From Stappia sp. (lineage in GTDB: Bacteria > Pseudomonadota > Alphaproteobacteria > Rhizobiales > Stappiaceae), in contig NZ_CP157793.1 of assembly GCF_040110915.1 (NCBI RefSeq), forward strand, positions 62,001 through 126,000: a DNA stretch of 64,000 nt, in the 5' to 3' direction. The notes under the pieces were generated by a model, which had not been told where the DNA came from, did not search any database, and was given only the letters and a program-made list of their open reading frames with translations. Below are positions 1 through 8,745 of the stretch, piece after piece. The position numbers were made by a program, and so were the translations under genes. Position 1 is the stretch's first letter. Every line of letters starts with the position of its first letter.

Positions 1-1
1 C

Positions 2-1066
2 GGCAGCTACCGCTTCACCCGCTATCTGCGGGACGACGAGCGGCCCGGCCCGAGGCTGATGGTCGACGCCGGCGTCGACCTCGACGCGCTCGGCATCGTG
101 CTCGACGGGGTGGGGCTGGCGCGCGACCTCATCAACACGCCCGCCAACGATCTCGGCCCGGCCGAGCTTGCCGAGACGGCGCGCGATCTCTTCGCGCTGC
201 ACGGCGGGACCACCCGGGTGATCGAGGGCGAGGCCCTGCTCGCCGAGGGCTTTCCCATGGTGCATGCGGTCGGGCGTGCGAGCGACCGCGCGCCGCGTCT
301 CGTCGATGCGCAATGGGGCGACGAGGAGCACCCCAAGGTGACGCTGGTCGGCAAGGGCGTCGTCTTCGACACCGGCGGCCTCGACATCAAGCCGGCCAGC
401 GCCATGACCCTCATGAAGAAGGACATGGGCGGGGCGGCCAATGTGCTGGGTCTCGCCGCGATGATCATGGCGGCGCATCTGCCTGTGCGCCTGCGGGTGA
501 TCGTTCCGGCGGTGGAAAACGCGATTTCCGGCGCAGCCTTCCGCCCCGGCGACGTGCTGCCGAGCCGCAAGGGGCTCAGCGTGGAAATCGGCAACACCGA
601 CGCGGAAGGCCGACTCGTGCTCGCCGACGCGCTGGCGCTGGCCGACGCGGAAAGCCCCGAATTGCTCATCGACATGGCGACGCTGACCGGCGCGGCGCGC
701 GTCGCGCTCGGCCCCGAGCTGCCGCCCCTCTTCACCGACGACGAGACCTTTGCCGCCCATCTCGCCTCCTGCGCCGAGACGGTGGACGATCCCGTGTGGC
801 GGCTGCCGCTGTGGCGTCCCTACGAGCGCTATCTCGAAAGCCGGGTCGCCGACATCAACCACATCAACACCAGCGGCGCGGGCTTTGCCGGGTCGATCAC
901 CGCCGCGCTGTTTCTCGCCCGTTTCGTGGAAAACGCCGGCACCTGGGCCCATCTCGACATCTACGGCTGGACGCCTTCGGACCGCCCCGGCCACCCGACC
1001 GGCGGCGAGGCGCAGGCGATCCGTGCCCTCTTCGCGTTGCTGCGCGACCGCTACGGCGAGGCCTGA
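2..1066 (+). CDS. Leucyl aminopeptidase family protein (M17), 5'-truncated by window edge
   Basis: This is a cytosolic metallo-aminopeptidase that removes N-terminal residues from peptides. The frame is open from base 2, and the codons before the first ATG at 59 read GSYRFTRYL, a typical M17 stretch, so the gene starts outside the window. The visible 354 residues include the metal-binding segment FDTGGLDIKPASAM, the Lys/Asp region MKKDMGGAAN, and the signature NTDAEGRLVLADAL that defines the family. The C-terminal NHINTSGAGFAGSITAALFL is also typical. The next genes on the same strand are a MarR regulator and an NlpC/P60 hydrolase. The family call is firm. The substrate is not known, and the shorter relatives of PepA often have a divergent N-terminal domain that cannot be judged here. 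Confidence 0.93.
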   Translation, partial: GSYRFTRYLRDDERPGPRLMVDAGVDLDALGIVLDGVGLARDLINTPANDLGPAELAETARDLFALHGGTTRVIEGEALLAEGFPMVHAVGRASDRAPRLVDAQWGDEEHPKVTLVGKGVVFDTGGLDIKPASAMTLMKKDMGGAANVLGLAAMIMAAHLPVRLRVIVPAVENAISGAAFRPGDVLPSRKGLSVEIGNTDAEGRLVLADALALADAESPELLIDMATLTGAARVALGPELPPLFTDDETFAAHLASCAETVDDPVWRLPLWRPYERYLESRVADINHINTSGAGFAGSITAALFLARFVENAGTWAHLDIYGWTPSDRPGHPTGGEAQAIRALFALLRDRYGEA

Positions 1067-1216
1067 CCCCGGTTTCGCCGCGCGCCCGGCCTTCGTATAA
1101 CGGAGCCGAAACGGTTTTGCGCGACACTGCCGCCAATCCGGACGGTGCCGGGCGCAGGCGCCCGGGGCCGGCCGTTGGGACGCGGGGAACCGCGGTGGGA
1201 ACGCGAAAGGGTGCAG

Positions 1217-1567
1217 ATGGGTGTCGAAATGCGGCCCGGTCAGGCCTTGCGCCTGTGGCACGACGTCACCATGGCGCTCGTGACCGATGGCGACAAGGAT
1301 CTGACGGCGCGCCAGATGGCGATCCTCCTGACCGTGTATCTGGAACCGCCGCCGCATACGGTGCGCGGGCTGGCGGCACGCCTCAATGTCACCAAGCCGG
1401 TGATCACGCGCGCGCTCGACACGCTGGGCAACATGCGCCTGCTGTCGCGCCGGCGCGACGAGGCGGACCGGCGCAACGTGGTCGTCACGCGGACGGTGGC
1501 CGGGGCGCTCTATCTGGAGGAAATCGCCGACACGATCGTCGCCAAGGCGGCGGAAATTCGTCGGTGA
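1217..1567 (+). CDS. MarR-family winged-helix transcriptional regulator
   Basis: This is a small DNA-binding regulator of 116 residues. A winged helix-turn-helix is visible from about residue 25 to 95: LTARQMAILLTVYLE, then the recognition region VRGLAARLNVTKPVITRALD, then the basic wing LLSRRRDEADRRNVVV. The start at 1217 has an AAAGG ribosome-binding site 6 bases upstream. An upstream ATG at 1145 in the same frame lacks one and adds an Arg/Gly-rich tail, so it was rejected. The gene lies 30 bases before an NlpC/P60 hydrolase and probably shares its transcript. The protein is slightly shorter than typical MarR proteins because the N-terminal dimerization helix is short. The ligand and target promoters are unknown. 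Confidence 0.82.
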   Translation: MGVEMRPGQALRLWHDVTMALVTDGDKDLTARQMAILLTVYLEPPPHTVRGLAARLNVTKPVITRALDTLGNMRLLSRRRDEADRRNVVVTRTVAGALYLEEIADTIVAKAAEIRR

Positions 1568-1597
1568 GGCTTGCATGACACCACAGGGAGGGCGCGC

Positions 1598-2518
1598 ATG
1601 ACCCGCGATCTCGACGCCTTCGATCTCGATGATTTCGACCCGGCCGACTTCGACCGGCGGCTGCATCCGGTGCGGAGCGATCTCGCGGCCGCCGCCTATC
1701 GCGGGCGCGCGACGTCGGCCCGTTTCGTCGAGGGCACGGCGATGCAGGTTGCCGCCGACAGCGTCGCCCTGCGTCCCGCTCCCGATGCCGCGCGTTCCAT
1801 CGACACCGAGGCGCTGCACGGCGAGACCGTCACCGTCTTGGAGACCCGCGAGGACGGCTGGGCCTGGGGTCAGCTTTCGACCGACGGCTATGTCGGCTAC
1901 CTGCCGCAGGCAGCACTCGTGCCCGCCGGTCCGCCGCCGACGCATCGGGTCGCGGCGCTGCGCAGCTTCCGCTATCCGCGGGCGGATCTGAAATTTCCCC
2001 CGCTTGGCTGCATCTCGCTCGGCGCGCGGGTGCGGGTGGTCGACCGGACCACGACGCGCGGGCTCGACTATGCGCTTCTCGACGACGGCTCGGCGATGGT
2101 CGCCCGCCATCTCGTGCCGCTGGATCGCACGGTGTCCGACTGGGTGGCGGTGGCCGAGGCGTTTCTCGGCACGCCCTATCTGTGGGGCGGGCGGACCTCG
2201 CTCGGGCTCGACTGCTCGGCGCTGATCCAGCTTGCAGCGGCCGAGGCCGGCATCGCGATCCCGCGCGACACCGACATGCAGGAGCGCGCGGCCGGAACGC
2301 CGCTCGACCTGGCAGCCGGCTTCGAGGGCGCGCGGCGTGGCGATCTGGTGTTCTGGAAAGGGCACGTCGGCGTGTTGCAGGACGCGCGCACCCTGCTGCA
2401 CGCCAACGGCTTCACGATGACCGTGGCGAGCGAATCCCTCGATGTCGCCGTGGCGCGCATCGCGGCCAGCGAATGGGGCGCGGTGACCGCGCTGCGCCGC
2501 CTGACGATCCGGTCCTGA
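1598..2518 (+). CDS. NlpC/P60 family cysteine peptidase with SH3-like domain
   Basis: This 306-residue protein is likely to cut peptide bonds in peptidoglycan stems. A bacterial SH3-like segment spans about residues 48-115 and a second SH3-like stretch about 120-175. The C40 catalytic domain follows, with Cys206 in GLDCSALIQ, His256 in GHVGV and a third polar residue, His268, in LHANG. That is a complete triad. No signal peptide is seen, so the protein is either cytosolic (peptide recycling) or exported in another way. The start at 1598 has the ribosome-binding site AGGGAGG; a TTG at 1571 in the same frame has none. The gene follows MarR and the M17 aminopeptidase, a grouping of peptide-processing enzymes that supports a role in cell-wall peptide turnover. 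Confidence 0.9.
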   Translation: MTRDLDAFDLDDFDPADFDRRLHPVRSDLAAAAYRGRATSARFVEGTAMQVAADSVALRPAPDAARSIDTEALHGETVTVLETREDGWAWGQLSTDGYVGYLPQAALVPAGPPPTHRVAALRSFRYPRADLKFPPLGCISLGARVRVVDRTTTRGLDYALLDDGSAMVARHLVPLDRTVSDWVAVAEAFLGTPYLWGGRTSLGLDCSALIQLAAAEAGIAIPRDTDMQERAAGTPLDLAAGFEGARRGDLVFWKGHVGVLQDARTLLHANGFTMTVASESLDVAVARIAASEWGAVTALRRLTIRS

Positions 2519-2938
2519 CGCCGCGCGCGGCCCGATCTGACCAGGTGGCTGCAAGACCGCCGATGGGGCGGGTCCACGGATGGAGAAGAAACTTCCGGAA
2601 GTGACGCCGTTCGGGCAATTCCGTTCCAAGAATTTTTCTAATTATTTCATGATTGTATTTCTTTTGAACAGGTGATCGTTTGGTGCGGAAAGCATTTGCA
2701 GAGTCGGACGAAAAGCAATAGGGCTGTGACGCCTTGCGCGCCGGGGGAGGGCAGCGGCAAGGCGGGATCGGGACAGGACGATGCGCCGGGACGATGATGC
2801 GTTCGCGGCACGGCGGCGGGGGCCCGGTCGTTCGCGCAAGGATCTTGCGCGTGAATCTTGCAAGAGAGTGATGAGGAGCGCGCGCCGTCAGGCCCTGACG
2901 GCGGCTGGCGTGCGCCCGGACGGACCAGACCGACGACC
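2519..2938. other. Intergenic region with AT-rich stretch and an inverted repeat
   Basis: These 420 bases hold no gene that I can support. An AT-rich stretch at about 2630-2670 stands out from the GC-rich surroundings and could hold promoter elements for the receiver-like gene. A perfect 7-bp inverted repeat, GCGCAAG-GAT-CTTGCGC, lies at 2834-2850. It has no T-tract, so it looks more like a protein-binding site or leader hairpin than a terminator. Confidence 0.5.
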
Positions 2939-3364
2939 ATGTTGCACGTGATACCCCATGCGGTTTTCCTCCATGTGGAGGACAACCCCGACGAAGCGCG
3001 CCTCTTCCGCGATGCGCTGGCGCGGGTGACCGCGAACATCCGCATTCGCCGGGTGAGTTCGGCGGAGACGGCGCTCGGCTTGATGCCGGTGCCGCGGCCG
3101 GGCGATGCCGGCCCTCCCTTCGACTGCGTGGTGTCGCGCCTGCGCCTGCCCGGGCGCAGCGGTCAGGATCTGGCGCGCGCGCTGCGCCAGCGCTACGACG
3201 CCGCCACCCTGCCGCTGGTGGCGGTCACGCATGACGTTCCGGCCGCCGCCGAAACGCCCTTCGACGCGGTGTATCAGAAGGCCGCGAGCGTGCGGGCGAT
3301 GGAACCCGTCGCCCATGCCATCGTCGACCTGTGGTTTTCCCAGGCGCGCCGCTTCCACTGCTGA
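2939..3364 (+). CDS. Receiver-like (CheY-fold) protein lacking the phospho-acceptor Asp
   Basis: This 141-residue stand-alone protein resembles the single-domain response regulators that begin HVEDNPDEARLF. The acidic pair is present (Glu14, Asp15), Thr97 fits the switch Ser/Thr, and Lys114 in YQKAAS fits the conserved Lys. In the segment DCVVSRLRLPGRSG, however, the residue that should be the phosphorylated Asp is Arg67. The protein is therefore unlikely to be phosphorylated in the usual way and may be a constitutive or protein-binding pseudo-receiver. The start is uncertain: ATG 2939 gives a normal-length receiver, but no strong ribosome-binding site is seen, and a TTG at 2858 would add 27 residues. 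No partner kinase is adjacent. Confidence 0.68.
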   Translation: MLHVIPHAVFLHVEDNPDEARLFRDALARVTANIRIRRVSSAETALGLMPVPRPGDAGPPFDCVVSRLRLPGRSGQDLARALRQRYDAATLPLVAVTHDVPAAAETPFDAVYQKAASVRAMEPVAHAIVDLWFSQARRFHC

Positions 3365-3387
3365 CGCGCCCGGGCTCAAGCCGATCC

Positions 3388-4332
3388 TCAGTAGCCGCGC
3401 GCCGGGTCGACGCGGTTTTCCAGGTCCGCGCCCGCCTCGAAGGCGCGGATCTGCGCGGCGACATAGTCGATGATCGCATCCGGGTCGCTGTCGGCCGCGA
3501 TATGCGGCGTGACGACGGCGGTTTCCAGATCCCACAGCGGACTGTCCGCCGGCAGCGGTTCGGTCTCGAAGACGTCGAGGCTCGCCGCGATCAGCGTCCC
3601 GTCGCGCAGGGCTTGCGCGATGTCGGCCTCGACGTGGCTGCCGCCGCGCCCGGCATTGATGAAGACCGGACCGCCGAGCGCGCCGTCGCGCGGCAGCTTG
3701 TCCAGCACGCCGCGGTCGATCAGGCCATGCGTCTGCGGGGTGAGCGGCAGCAGGTTCACCAGAATGTCGGTGCGCGCCAGAAAGGCGTCGAAGGCCTCTT
3801 CGCCGGCAAAGCATTCCACGCCGGCGAGATCCTTCGGCGTGCGCGCCCAACCTGCGACCCGGTAGCCGAGACGCACGAGAACCTCGGCCGCATCCGCCCC
3901 GAGCACCCCGAGACCGAGGATGCCGACCCGCACGTCGCGTGCGGCTGCCTGCGCATGCGGCGTCCACTCGTGCCGGCGCTGCTGGGCGGCATAGCGCAGA
4001 TGCTGGCGATGGTGCAGCAGCACCTGAAGGGTGATCCATTCGCTCATGCGTCCGGTGAGATCCGGATCGACCACGCGTACGATCGGCACGTCCGGAAGGC
4101 CCTGCTGGCCGAGCAGATGGTCGACGCCCGCGCCGAGCGAAAAGACGGCCTGAAGGTTCGGGCAGGCGGTGAGCGCCGACGCCGGTGCCTTCCAGGTAAG
4201 GGCATAGCGGATGTCGGCGGGATCGCCCATGGCGTCCGGCCAGATTCGGATGTCGCGATCCGGAAGACGCGCCCGCAGCCGCTCCGCCCAGGGGCCCGCG
4301 TCCCATCCCGTGACTGCAATCAGGATCGCCAT
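3388..4332 (-). CDS. D-2-hydroxyacid dehydrogenase, glyoxylate/hydroxypyruvate reductase A-like
   Basis: This 314-residue cytosolic NAD(P)H oxidoreductase probably reduces glyoxylate, hydroxypyruvate or related 2-keto acids. The nucleotide-binding motif VGILGLGVLGADAAEVL lies in the middle of the protein. The catalytic Arg is in NAGRGGSHVE, the Glu in FETEPLP and the His in TPHIAADSDP, so the active site is complete. The N-terminal half (ILIAVTGWDAGPW, SLGAGVDHLL) matches the GhrA branch. The start at 4332 has GGGAGGA about 8 bases upstream, whereas the longer frame from 4449 has an unusual Pro/Thr-rich leader and was rejected. It ends 24 bases from the receiver-like gene, facing it. The exact substrate cannot be told. 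Confidence 0.87.
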   Translation of the reverse strand: MAILIAVTGWDAGPWAERLRARLPDRDIRIWPDAMGDPADIRYALTWKAPASALTACPNLQAVFSLGAGVDHLLGQQGLPDVPIVRVVDPDLTGRMSEWITLQVLLHHRQHLRYAAQQRRHEWTPHAQAAARDVRVGILGLGVLGADAAEVLVRLGYRVAGWARTPKDLAGVECFAGEEAFDAFLARTDILVNLLPLTPQTHGLIDRGVLDKLPRDGALGGPVFINAGRGGSHVEADIAQALRDGTLIAASLDVFETEPLPADSPLWDLETAVVTPHIAADSDPDAIIDYVAAQIRAFEAGADLENRVDPARGY

Positions 4333-4459
4333 GCGTCGTGTCCTCCCGCGCCATGTGTCGTCATTGTGTGTCGTCGTCATGTGCTGATAGCGCGCCGGGA
4401 CGGGGGCAGGGAAGGGCGAAGTCCTTGTTTTTTCGGGCTCGGACCCCAATCGCCGGCCC

Positions 4460-5674
4460 TCAATCCCCGGCTTGGGCGAGACGCGGGCCCGGTGCGGCAG
4501 ATGTCGCTTCGTCGTGGTCGCCGGCGGCCGGCGCGTCCTCCGCGTCCTCGGGCGGGTCGAGATCCAGCGCGCCGATGCCGCGCCCGCGCCGGGAGATCTT
4601 GTCGGTGGAGATCAGGATCTGGTCGATGTCGCGCCCGGCCTGCCCGAAATGGCTCTGCAGCTTGCGCACGCGCTGGTCGAGCCGGTCGACGTCCTCCACC
4701 AGATGCGCGACCTCCGCCTGGATCAGATGCGCCTCCTCGCGCATGCGCGCGTCCTTCAGCACCGACTGCACCACCTGGATCGACAGCAGCAGCAGCGTCG
4801 GCGAGACGATGACGATCCGCAGCCGATGGGCGCGCTGGACTAGATCGTCGAACTGCTCGTGGATTTCGGCGAAGACGCTTTCCGACGGCACGAAGAGGAA
4901 GGCGGTGTCCTGCGTCTCGCCGGGGATGAGATAGCGCGCGTGAATGTCGGCGAGATGCTTGCCGATGTCGCGCCGGAAACGGGCGCGCGCGGCCTTCAGC
5001 GCCTGGGGCTCGCGCGCCGCGCGCAACTGCGTGTGCGCCTCCAGCGGAAACTTGGCGTCGATGACGAGCGGCGGTGCGTCGTTCGGAAGATGGATCAGGC
5101 AGTCCGGCCGCACGCCGCTCGAAAGCGTGGCCTGGAAGGTGTAGCCGTCGGCGGGAAGCGCATCGCGAATGAGCGCCTCCATCCGCCCCTGACCGAAGGC
5201 GCCGCGCGTCTGCTTGTCGGCGAGCACGGCGCGCAGGTCGCCGACCTGCCCCGTCAGGTCGCGGATCGTCGTCTGCGCCCGGTCGATCACGGCGAGGCGT
5301 TCGTGCAGGTGGCGCAATCCGTCGTGGGTGCGCCGCGTGCTCTCCGCCATCGACTGGCCGAGCTTGTGGCTCATGCCGTCGAGCCGCTCGTTCACCGCGC
5401 GCACCAGATCGCCCTGACGGCTGCCGAAAACCTCGGCCATGGTCTGCATGCGGCCGGTCATTTCCGATTGCAGCTTCAGCAGATCGGCGATCCGGGCCTC
5501 CAGCGCCTGCGCCTGGGCGCGGGCGATCCGCTCGGCCCGCCGGCGCCCCCGCGACAGGCGCACGAGCAACCCCAGGCAGAGGATCAGGGCCGCGCCCAGC
5601 GTCGCGCCGCCGGCCAGCAGGGCCTCGCCGAGCGCGACCGGGCGCCCGGCGATGGAGAAGAGAATCGCATCCAT
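4460..5674 (-). CDS. rmuC: DNA recombination protein RmuC
   Basis: RmuC proteins are membrane-anchored, predicted nuclease-fold proteins that limit recombination at inverted repeats. This copy has 404 residues. A hydrophobic anchor lies at about residues 18-38, followed by a basic stop ([15 protein letters not shown]), a coiled-coil-rich region to about 130, and the RmuC domain with [25 protein letters not shown] and [20 protein letters not shown]. The C-terminal acidic/Ala-rich tail is variable in the family. The gene is divergent from def with 105 bases between them. A candidate LexA box sits directly upstream of the start codon. No clear ribosome-binding site was found. Confidence 0.93.
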   Translation of the reverse strand: MDAILFSIAGRPVALGEALLAGGATLGAALILCLGLLVRLSRGRRRAERIARAQAQALEARIADLLKLQSEMTGRMQTMAEVFGSRQGDLVRAVNERLDGMSHKLGQSMAESTRRTHDGLRHLHERLAVIDRAQTTIRDLTGQVGDLRAVLADKQTRGAFGQGRMEALIRDALPADGYTFQATLSSGVRPDCLIHLPNDAPPLVIDAKFPLEAHTQLRAAREPQALKAARARFRRDIGKHLADIHARYLIPGETQDTAFLFVPSESVFAEIHEQFDDLVQRAHRLRIVIVSPTLLLLSIQVVQSVLKDARMREEAHLIQAEVAHLVEDVDRLDQRVRKLQSHFGQAGRDIDQILISTDKISRRGRGIGALDLDPPEDAEDAPAAGDHDEATSAAPGPRLAQAGD

Positions 5675-5676
5675 GG

Positions 5677-5691
5677 AAACAAATATAGAAC
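5677..5691 (-). promoter_or_regulatory. Candidate LexA (SOS) box upstream of rmuC
   Basis: The alphaproteobacterial LexA box is GAAC-N7-GAAC (GTTC-N7-GTTC on the other strand). The plus strand here reads AAAC-AAATATA-GAAC, one mismatch from the consensus, and it ends 2 bases upstream of the rmuC ATG. E. coli rmuC (yigN) is known to be LexA-controlled, which makes the site plausible, but a single near-match in an AT-rich spot can arise by chance. Confidence 0.35.
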
Positions 5692-5744
5692 ATCGTGCCC
5701 CCGCCGGAAACGCCGCTCATGGCGGCTCCCGTGGTTCGCACGCG

Positions 5745-5773
5745 TTGACCTTGCCCGCCGGATTGCATATTTC
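5745..5773 (+). promoter_or_regulatory. Candidate sigma-70 promoter for def
   Basis: A -35 TTGACC (5745-5750), a 17-base spacer and a -10 TATTTC (5768-5773) stand in front of def. The expected transcription start falls at or within a base or two of the ATG at 5780. No ribosome-binding site lies between them, so the message could be leaderless. The -35 is good and the -10 is moderate. Confidence 0.45.
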
Positions 5774-5779
5774 ACCGCC

Positions 5780-6298
5780 ATGACGAAACGCGACATCCTC
5801 ATCATTCCGGACTCTAAGCTGCGTCTGGTCAGCGAGCCCGTGGCAACGGTCGACGACGGCGTGCGCCAGCTCGCCGACGACATGCTGGAGACCATGTACG
5901 ACGCGCCCGGCATCGGGCTCGCCGCGATCCAGATCGGCGTGCCGACCCGCATGCTGGTTCTCGACGTGGCGCGCGAGGGCGAGGAGCCCGATCCGATGGT
6001 GGTGATCAACCCGCAGGTCGTGTGGGAATCGCCGGAGCGCTCCACCTATCAGGAGGGTTGCCTGTCGATCCCGGAGTACTACGAGGATGTCGAACGCCCG
6101 GCCCGGATCGGGGTGAAGTTCCTCGACCGCGAGGGCGCGGCGCGCGAGATCGAGGCCGACGGCCTGCTCGCCACCTGCCTGCAGCACGAGATCGACCATC
6201 TCAACGGCGTGCTGTTCATCGATCACCTGTCGAAGCTGAAGCGCGACCGGGTGGTCAAGAAGTTCCAGAAACAGGCGCGGCTCACGCAAAAGGCCTGA
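5780..6298 (+). CDS. def: Peptide deformylase
   Basis: Peptide deformylase removes the formyl group from the initiator methionine of new proteins. All three family motifs are present in this 172-residue protein: [10 protein letters not shown] (residues 44-53), EGCLSIP with the metal ligand Cys94, and HEIDH with His136, Glu137 and His140. The N-terminal extension of the longer open frame is read-through of DNA antisense to rmuC; the ATG at 5780 gives the normal protein start [10 protein letters not shown]. fmt follows 66 bases downstream. def and fmt act at the two ends of the formyl-Met cycle and are commonly paired. Confidence 0.98.
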   Translation: MTKRDILIIPDSKLRLVSEPVATVDDGVRQLADDMLETMYDAPGIGLAAIQIGVPTRMLVLDVAREGEEPDPMVVINPQVVWESPERSTYQEGCLSIPEYYEDVERPARIGVKFLDREGAAREIEADGLLATCLQHEIDHLNGVLFIDHLSKLKRDRVVKKFQKQARLTQKA

Positions 6299-6364
6299 GC
6301 CGGCCCGCGTCACGCCGCCTCGACACATCCGACAGGACACACCCGACAGGACAAGGGCTCCCGC

Positions 6365-7321
6365 ATGACCTTGCGCATCGTCTTCATGGGCACGCCCGAT
6401 TTCGCCGTGCCGACCCTGATGGAGATCGTCGGGCAGGGGCATGATGTCGTCGCCTGCTACACCCAGCCGCCGCGCAAGGCGGGCCGGGGCATGGAGGAGC
6501 GCAAGTCGGCCGTGCACCGGGCCGCCGAAACGCTCGGCATCGAGGTGCGCACGCCGCTTTCGCTCAAGGACGCGGACGAACAGGCGCGCTTTGCCGACCT
6601 TGCCCCTGACGTCGCCGTGGTGGTCGCCTACGGGCTGCTGCTGCCGCAGCCGATCCTCGACGCGCCCGTGCACGGCTGTCTGAACCTGCATGCCTCGCTG
6701 CTGCCGCGCTGGCGCGGCGCGGCGCCGATCAACCGCGCCATCATGGCGGGCGACGCCGAAACCGGCGTCGAGGTGATGAAGATGGAGGCCGGCCTCGACA
6801 CCGGCCCCGTCTACATGGCCGAGCGGGTGCGCATCGACGAGACGATGACCGCCGGCGATCTGCACGACCGGCTCGCGGCGCTCGGCGGCGATCTGATGGT
6901 GCGCGCGCTGGCGGCGCTGCCGCGCGGCGGGCTGAGCGCGACGCCGCAGGCCGAGGACGGCGTGACCTACGCAAAGAAGATCGACAAGGCCGAGACCCGC
7001 ATCGACTGGACCCGGCCCGCGCGCGCGGTGCACGATCACATTCGCGGCCTGTCGCCGTTCCCCGGCGCCTGGTGCGAGATGGAGATCGGCGGCAAGCGCG
7101 AACGGGTGAAGATCCTGCGCAGCGCGCTGGAGACGGAAACGGAGCAAGACGCCGCCGCGCCGGGAACCGTTCTGTCGCCTGGGGGCGAGGGCGGGCTGCG
7201 CATTGCCTGTGGCGCGGGCGCGGTGCGGCTCGTGCAGGTTCAGCGCGCCGGGCGCAAGCCGATGGGCGTCGACGAGTTTCAGCGCGGCGCGCAGCTTCGC
7301 GTCGGCGCGACGATTGCGTAA
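6365..7321 (+). CDS. fmt: Methionyl-tRNA formyltransferase
   Basis: This enzyme transfers a formyl group from 10-formyl-tetrahydrofolate to Met-tRNA(fMet) before translation starts. The 318-residue length is normal. The N-terminal formyltransferase domain shows [13 protein letters not shown] at the start, the active-site region [15 protein letters not shown] and the Asp-containing [14 protein letters not shown]. The C-terminal tRNA-binding domain begins near residue 205 ([14 protein letters not shown]) and includes the usual [11 protein letters not shown]. It lies between def and a GNAT gene and is probably co-transcribed with def. Confidence 0.98.
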   Translation: MTLRIVFMGTPDFAVPTLMEIVGQGHDVVACYTQPPRKAGRGMEERKSAVHRAAETLGIEVRTPLSLKDADEQARFADLAPDVAVVVAYGLLLPQPILDAPVHGCLNLHASLLPRWRGAAPINRAIMAGDAETGVEVMKMEAGLDTGPVYMAERVRIDETMTAGDLHDRLAALGGDLMVRALAALPRGGLSATPQAEDGVTYAKKIDKAETRIDWTRPARAVHDHIRGLSPFPGAWCEMEIGGKRERVKILRSALETETEQDAAAPGTVLSPGGEGGLRIACGAGAVRLVQVQRAGRKPMGVDEFQRGAQLRVGATIA

Positions 7322-7354
7322 GATGTGGCCCACCCATCACCGCGGATGCACCTC

Positions 7355-7882
7355 ATGACCCATCCCTTGCCCGAACCCGTCATCCGTCCCGTCGCCGAGG
7401 GCGACGCGGGCGCGATCGCGCTGCTGCTCGCCGCCGCTTTCGGCCAGGACACGGAGGCGCGCCTCGTCGCGGAGCTGCGCGGCTGCGGCGCGCTGGTGAT
7501 GGAGCGGGTGGCGGTCGATCCCGACGGAACGATCGACGGCTATGTCGCCTTCTCGCGGGTCACCGGCGCCGGTCCCGCGCATCGGCTGGCGATCTCCTGC
7601 CTCGCGCCGGTCGCCGTGCGCCCCGACCGTCAGCGCACGGGCATCGCGACGATGCTTCTGGAGGCGAGCCTGCGCGAGCTTGCCGACCGGGATGAGGATC
7701 TCGTGCTGGTGCTCGGCCCGCCGGCCTTCTTCCCGCGCTTCGGCTTCGACGCGGAACTGGCGAAGAAGGTGCGCGCGCCTTACGCGGGCGCCTTCTTTCA
7801 GGCGCTGGCCTTGACCGACGCGGCGCGCGCCGCGCTGCCCATCGAGGTCAGTTTCGCAACGCCCTTCCAGGCGTTCGACTAG
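7355..7882 (+). CDS. GNAT-family N-acetyltransferase
   Basis: This 175-residue protein has the acetyl-CoA fold: the N-terminal [16 protein letters not shown], then [20 protein letters not shown], whose R-Q-R-T-G-I-A part is the pyrophosphate-binding loop (Q/R-x-x-G-x-G/A), then [16 protein letters not shown]. The phrase PAFFPRFGF is typical of the YhbS-like branch, whose substrates are mostly unknown. The start could be the GTG at 7325, ATG 7346 or ATG 7355. The last was chosen because it begins just before the domain, but the ribosome-binding site is weak in each case. It lies between fmt and truA on the same strand and is probably read with them. Confidence 0.85.
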   Translation: MTHPLPEPVIRPVAEGDAGAIALLLAAAFGQDTEARLVAELRGCGALVMERVAVDPDGTIDGYVAFSRVTGAGPAHRLAISCLAPVAVRPDRQRTGIATMLLEASLRELADRDEDLVLVLGPPAFFPRFGFDAELAKKVRAPYAGAFFQALALTDAARAALPIEVSFATPFQAFD

Positions 7883-7920
7883 ACGCCGTTCCGCACTCCC
7901 GTCCGTCAGGCACCCCGCAC

Positions 7921-8745
7921 ATGCCCCGCTACAAGCTCACCGTCGAATACGACGGCCGGCCCTTCGTCGGCTGGCAGCGTCAGGCCAACGGCCCCTCCGT
8001 GCAGGCCGTGATCGAGCGCGCCATCGCCGCCTTTTGCGGGCAGACGGTCACCATCGGCGCGGCCGGGCGCACGGATGCCGGCGTGCATGCGCTCGGGCAG
8101 GTGGTGCATGTGGATCTGGACAAGGACTGGCCGACGGGCACGGTCTTCGGCGCGCTCAACTTCCATTGTCAGCCCGACCCGGTGGCGATCCTCGCGGTCG
8201 AGGCGATGCATGAGGGCTTCGACGCCCGCTTTTCCGCGATCCGCCGGCACTATCGCTACCGCATCGCCAACCGGTTGCCGCCGCTGACCCATGACCGGGG
8301 GCTTGCCTGGCACGTGAAGAAGCCGCTCGACGCCGATGCGATGAACGATGCCGCGCAGGTCTTCGTCGGCCATCACGATTTCACGACCTTCCGTCACTCG
8401 CGCTGTCAGGCGAAGAGCCCCTGGAAGACGCTGGAAGCCTTCCGCGTATGGCGCGAGGGTGACGCCGTGATCGCGGAGTGCAGCTCGCGCTCCTTCCTGC
8501 ACAATCAGGTGCGCTCCATGGTGGGCACGCTGCGGCTGGTGGGCGAGGGGCGCTGGGGTCCGGCGGAGGTCGCCGCCGCGCTTGCCGCGCGCGACCGCGA
8601 GGCCTGCGGGCCCGTCGCCCCGCCGGACGGGCTCTATCTGACACGCGTCGATTATCGCGGTGCGGACGCGGACCGCGAGGCCCGCGCCGCCTGGCTGGCC
8701 GGTGAGGGCGCTCAGGCCGGGCCGGACGCGGCCTCGGAGGGCTGA
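7921..8745 (+). CDS. truA: tRNA pseudouridine(38-40) synthase TruA
   Basis: TruA converts uridines 38-40 of the anticodon arm to pseudouridine in many tRNAs. The 274-residue protein begins [18 protein letters not shown] and carries the catalytic Asp52 in [12 protein letters not shown]. Further family landmarks are [30 protein letters not shown] and [14 protein letters not shown]. The C-terminus extends about 20 residues past the usual end and overlaps the convergent DUF2189 gene by 34 bases. Confidence 0.98.
   Translation: MPRYKLTVEYDGRPFVGWQRQANGPSVQAVIERAIAAFCGQTVTIGAAGRTDAGVHALGQVVHVDLDKDWPTGTVFGALNFHCQPDPVAILAVEAMHEGFDARFSAIRRHYRYRIANRLPPLTHDRGLAWHVKKPLDADAMNDAAQVFVGHHDFTTFRHSRCQAKSPWKTLEAFRVWREGDAVIAECSSRSFLHNQVRSMVGTLRLVGEGRWGPAEVAAALAARDREACGPVAPPDGLYLTRVDYRGADADREARAAWLAGEGAQAGPDAASEG

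Noticed and set aside
22..735. Long open frame antisense to the M17 aminopeptidase gene
   Set aside because: The product is Ser/Ala/Arg-rich low-complexity sequence without family features. Very high GC leaves antisense frames open throughout the window.
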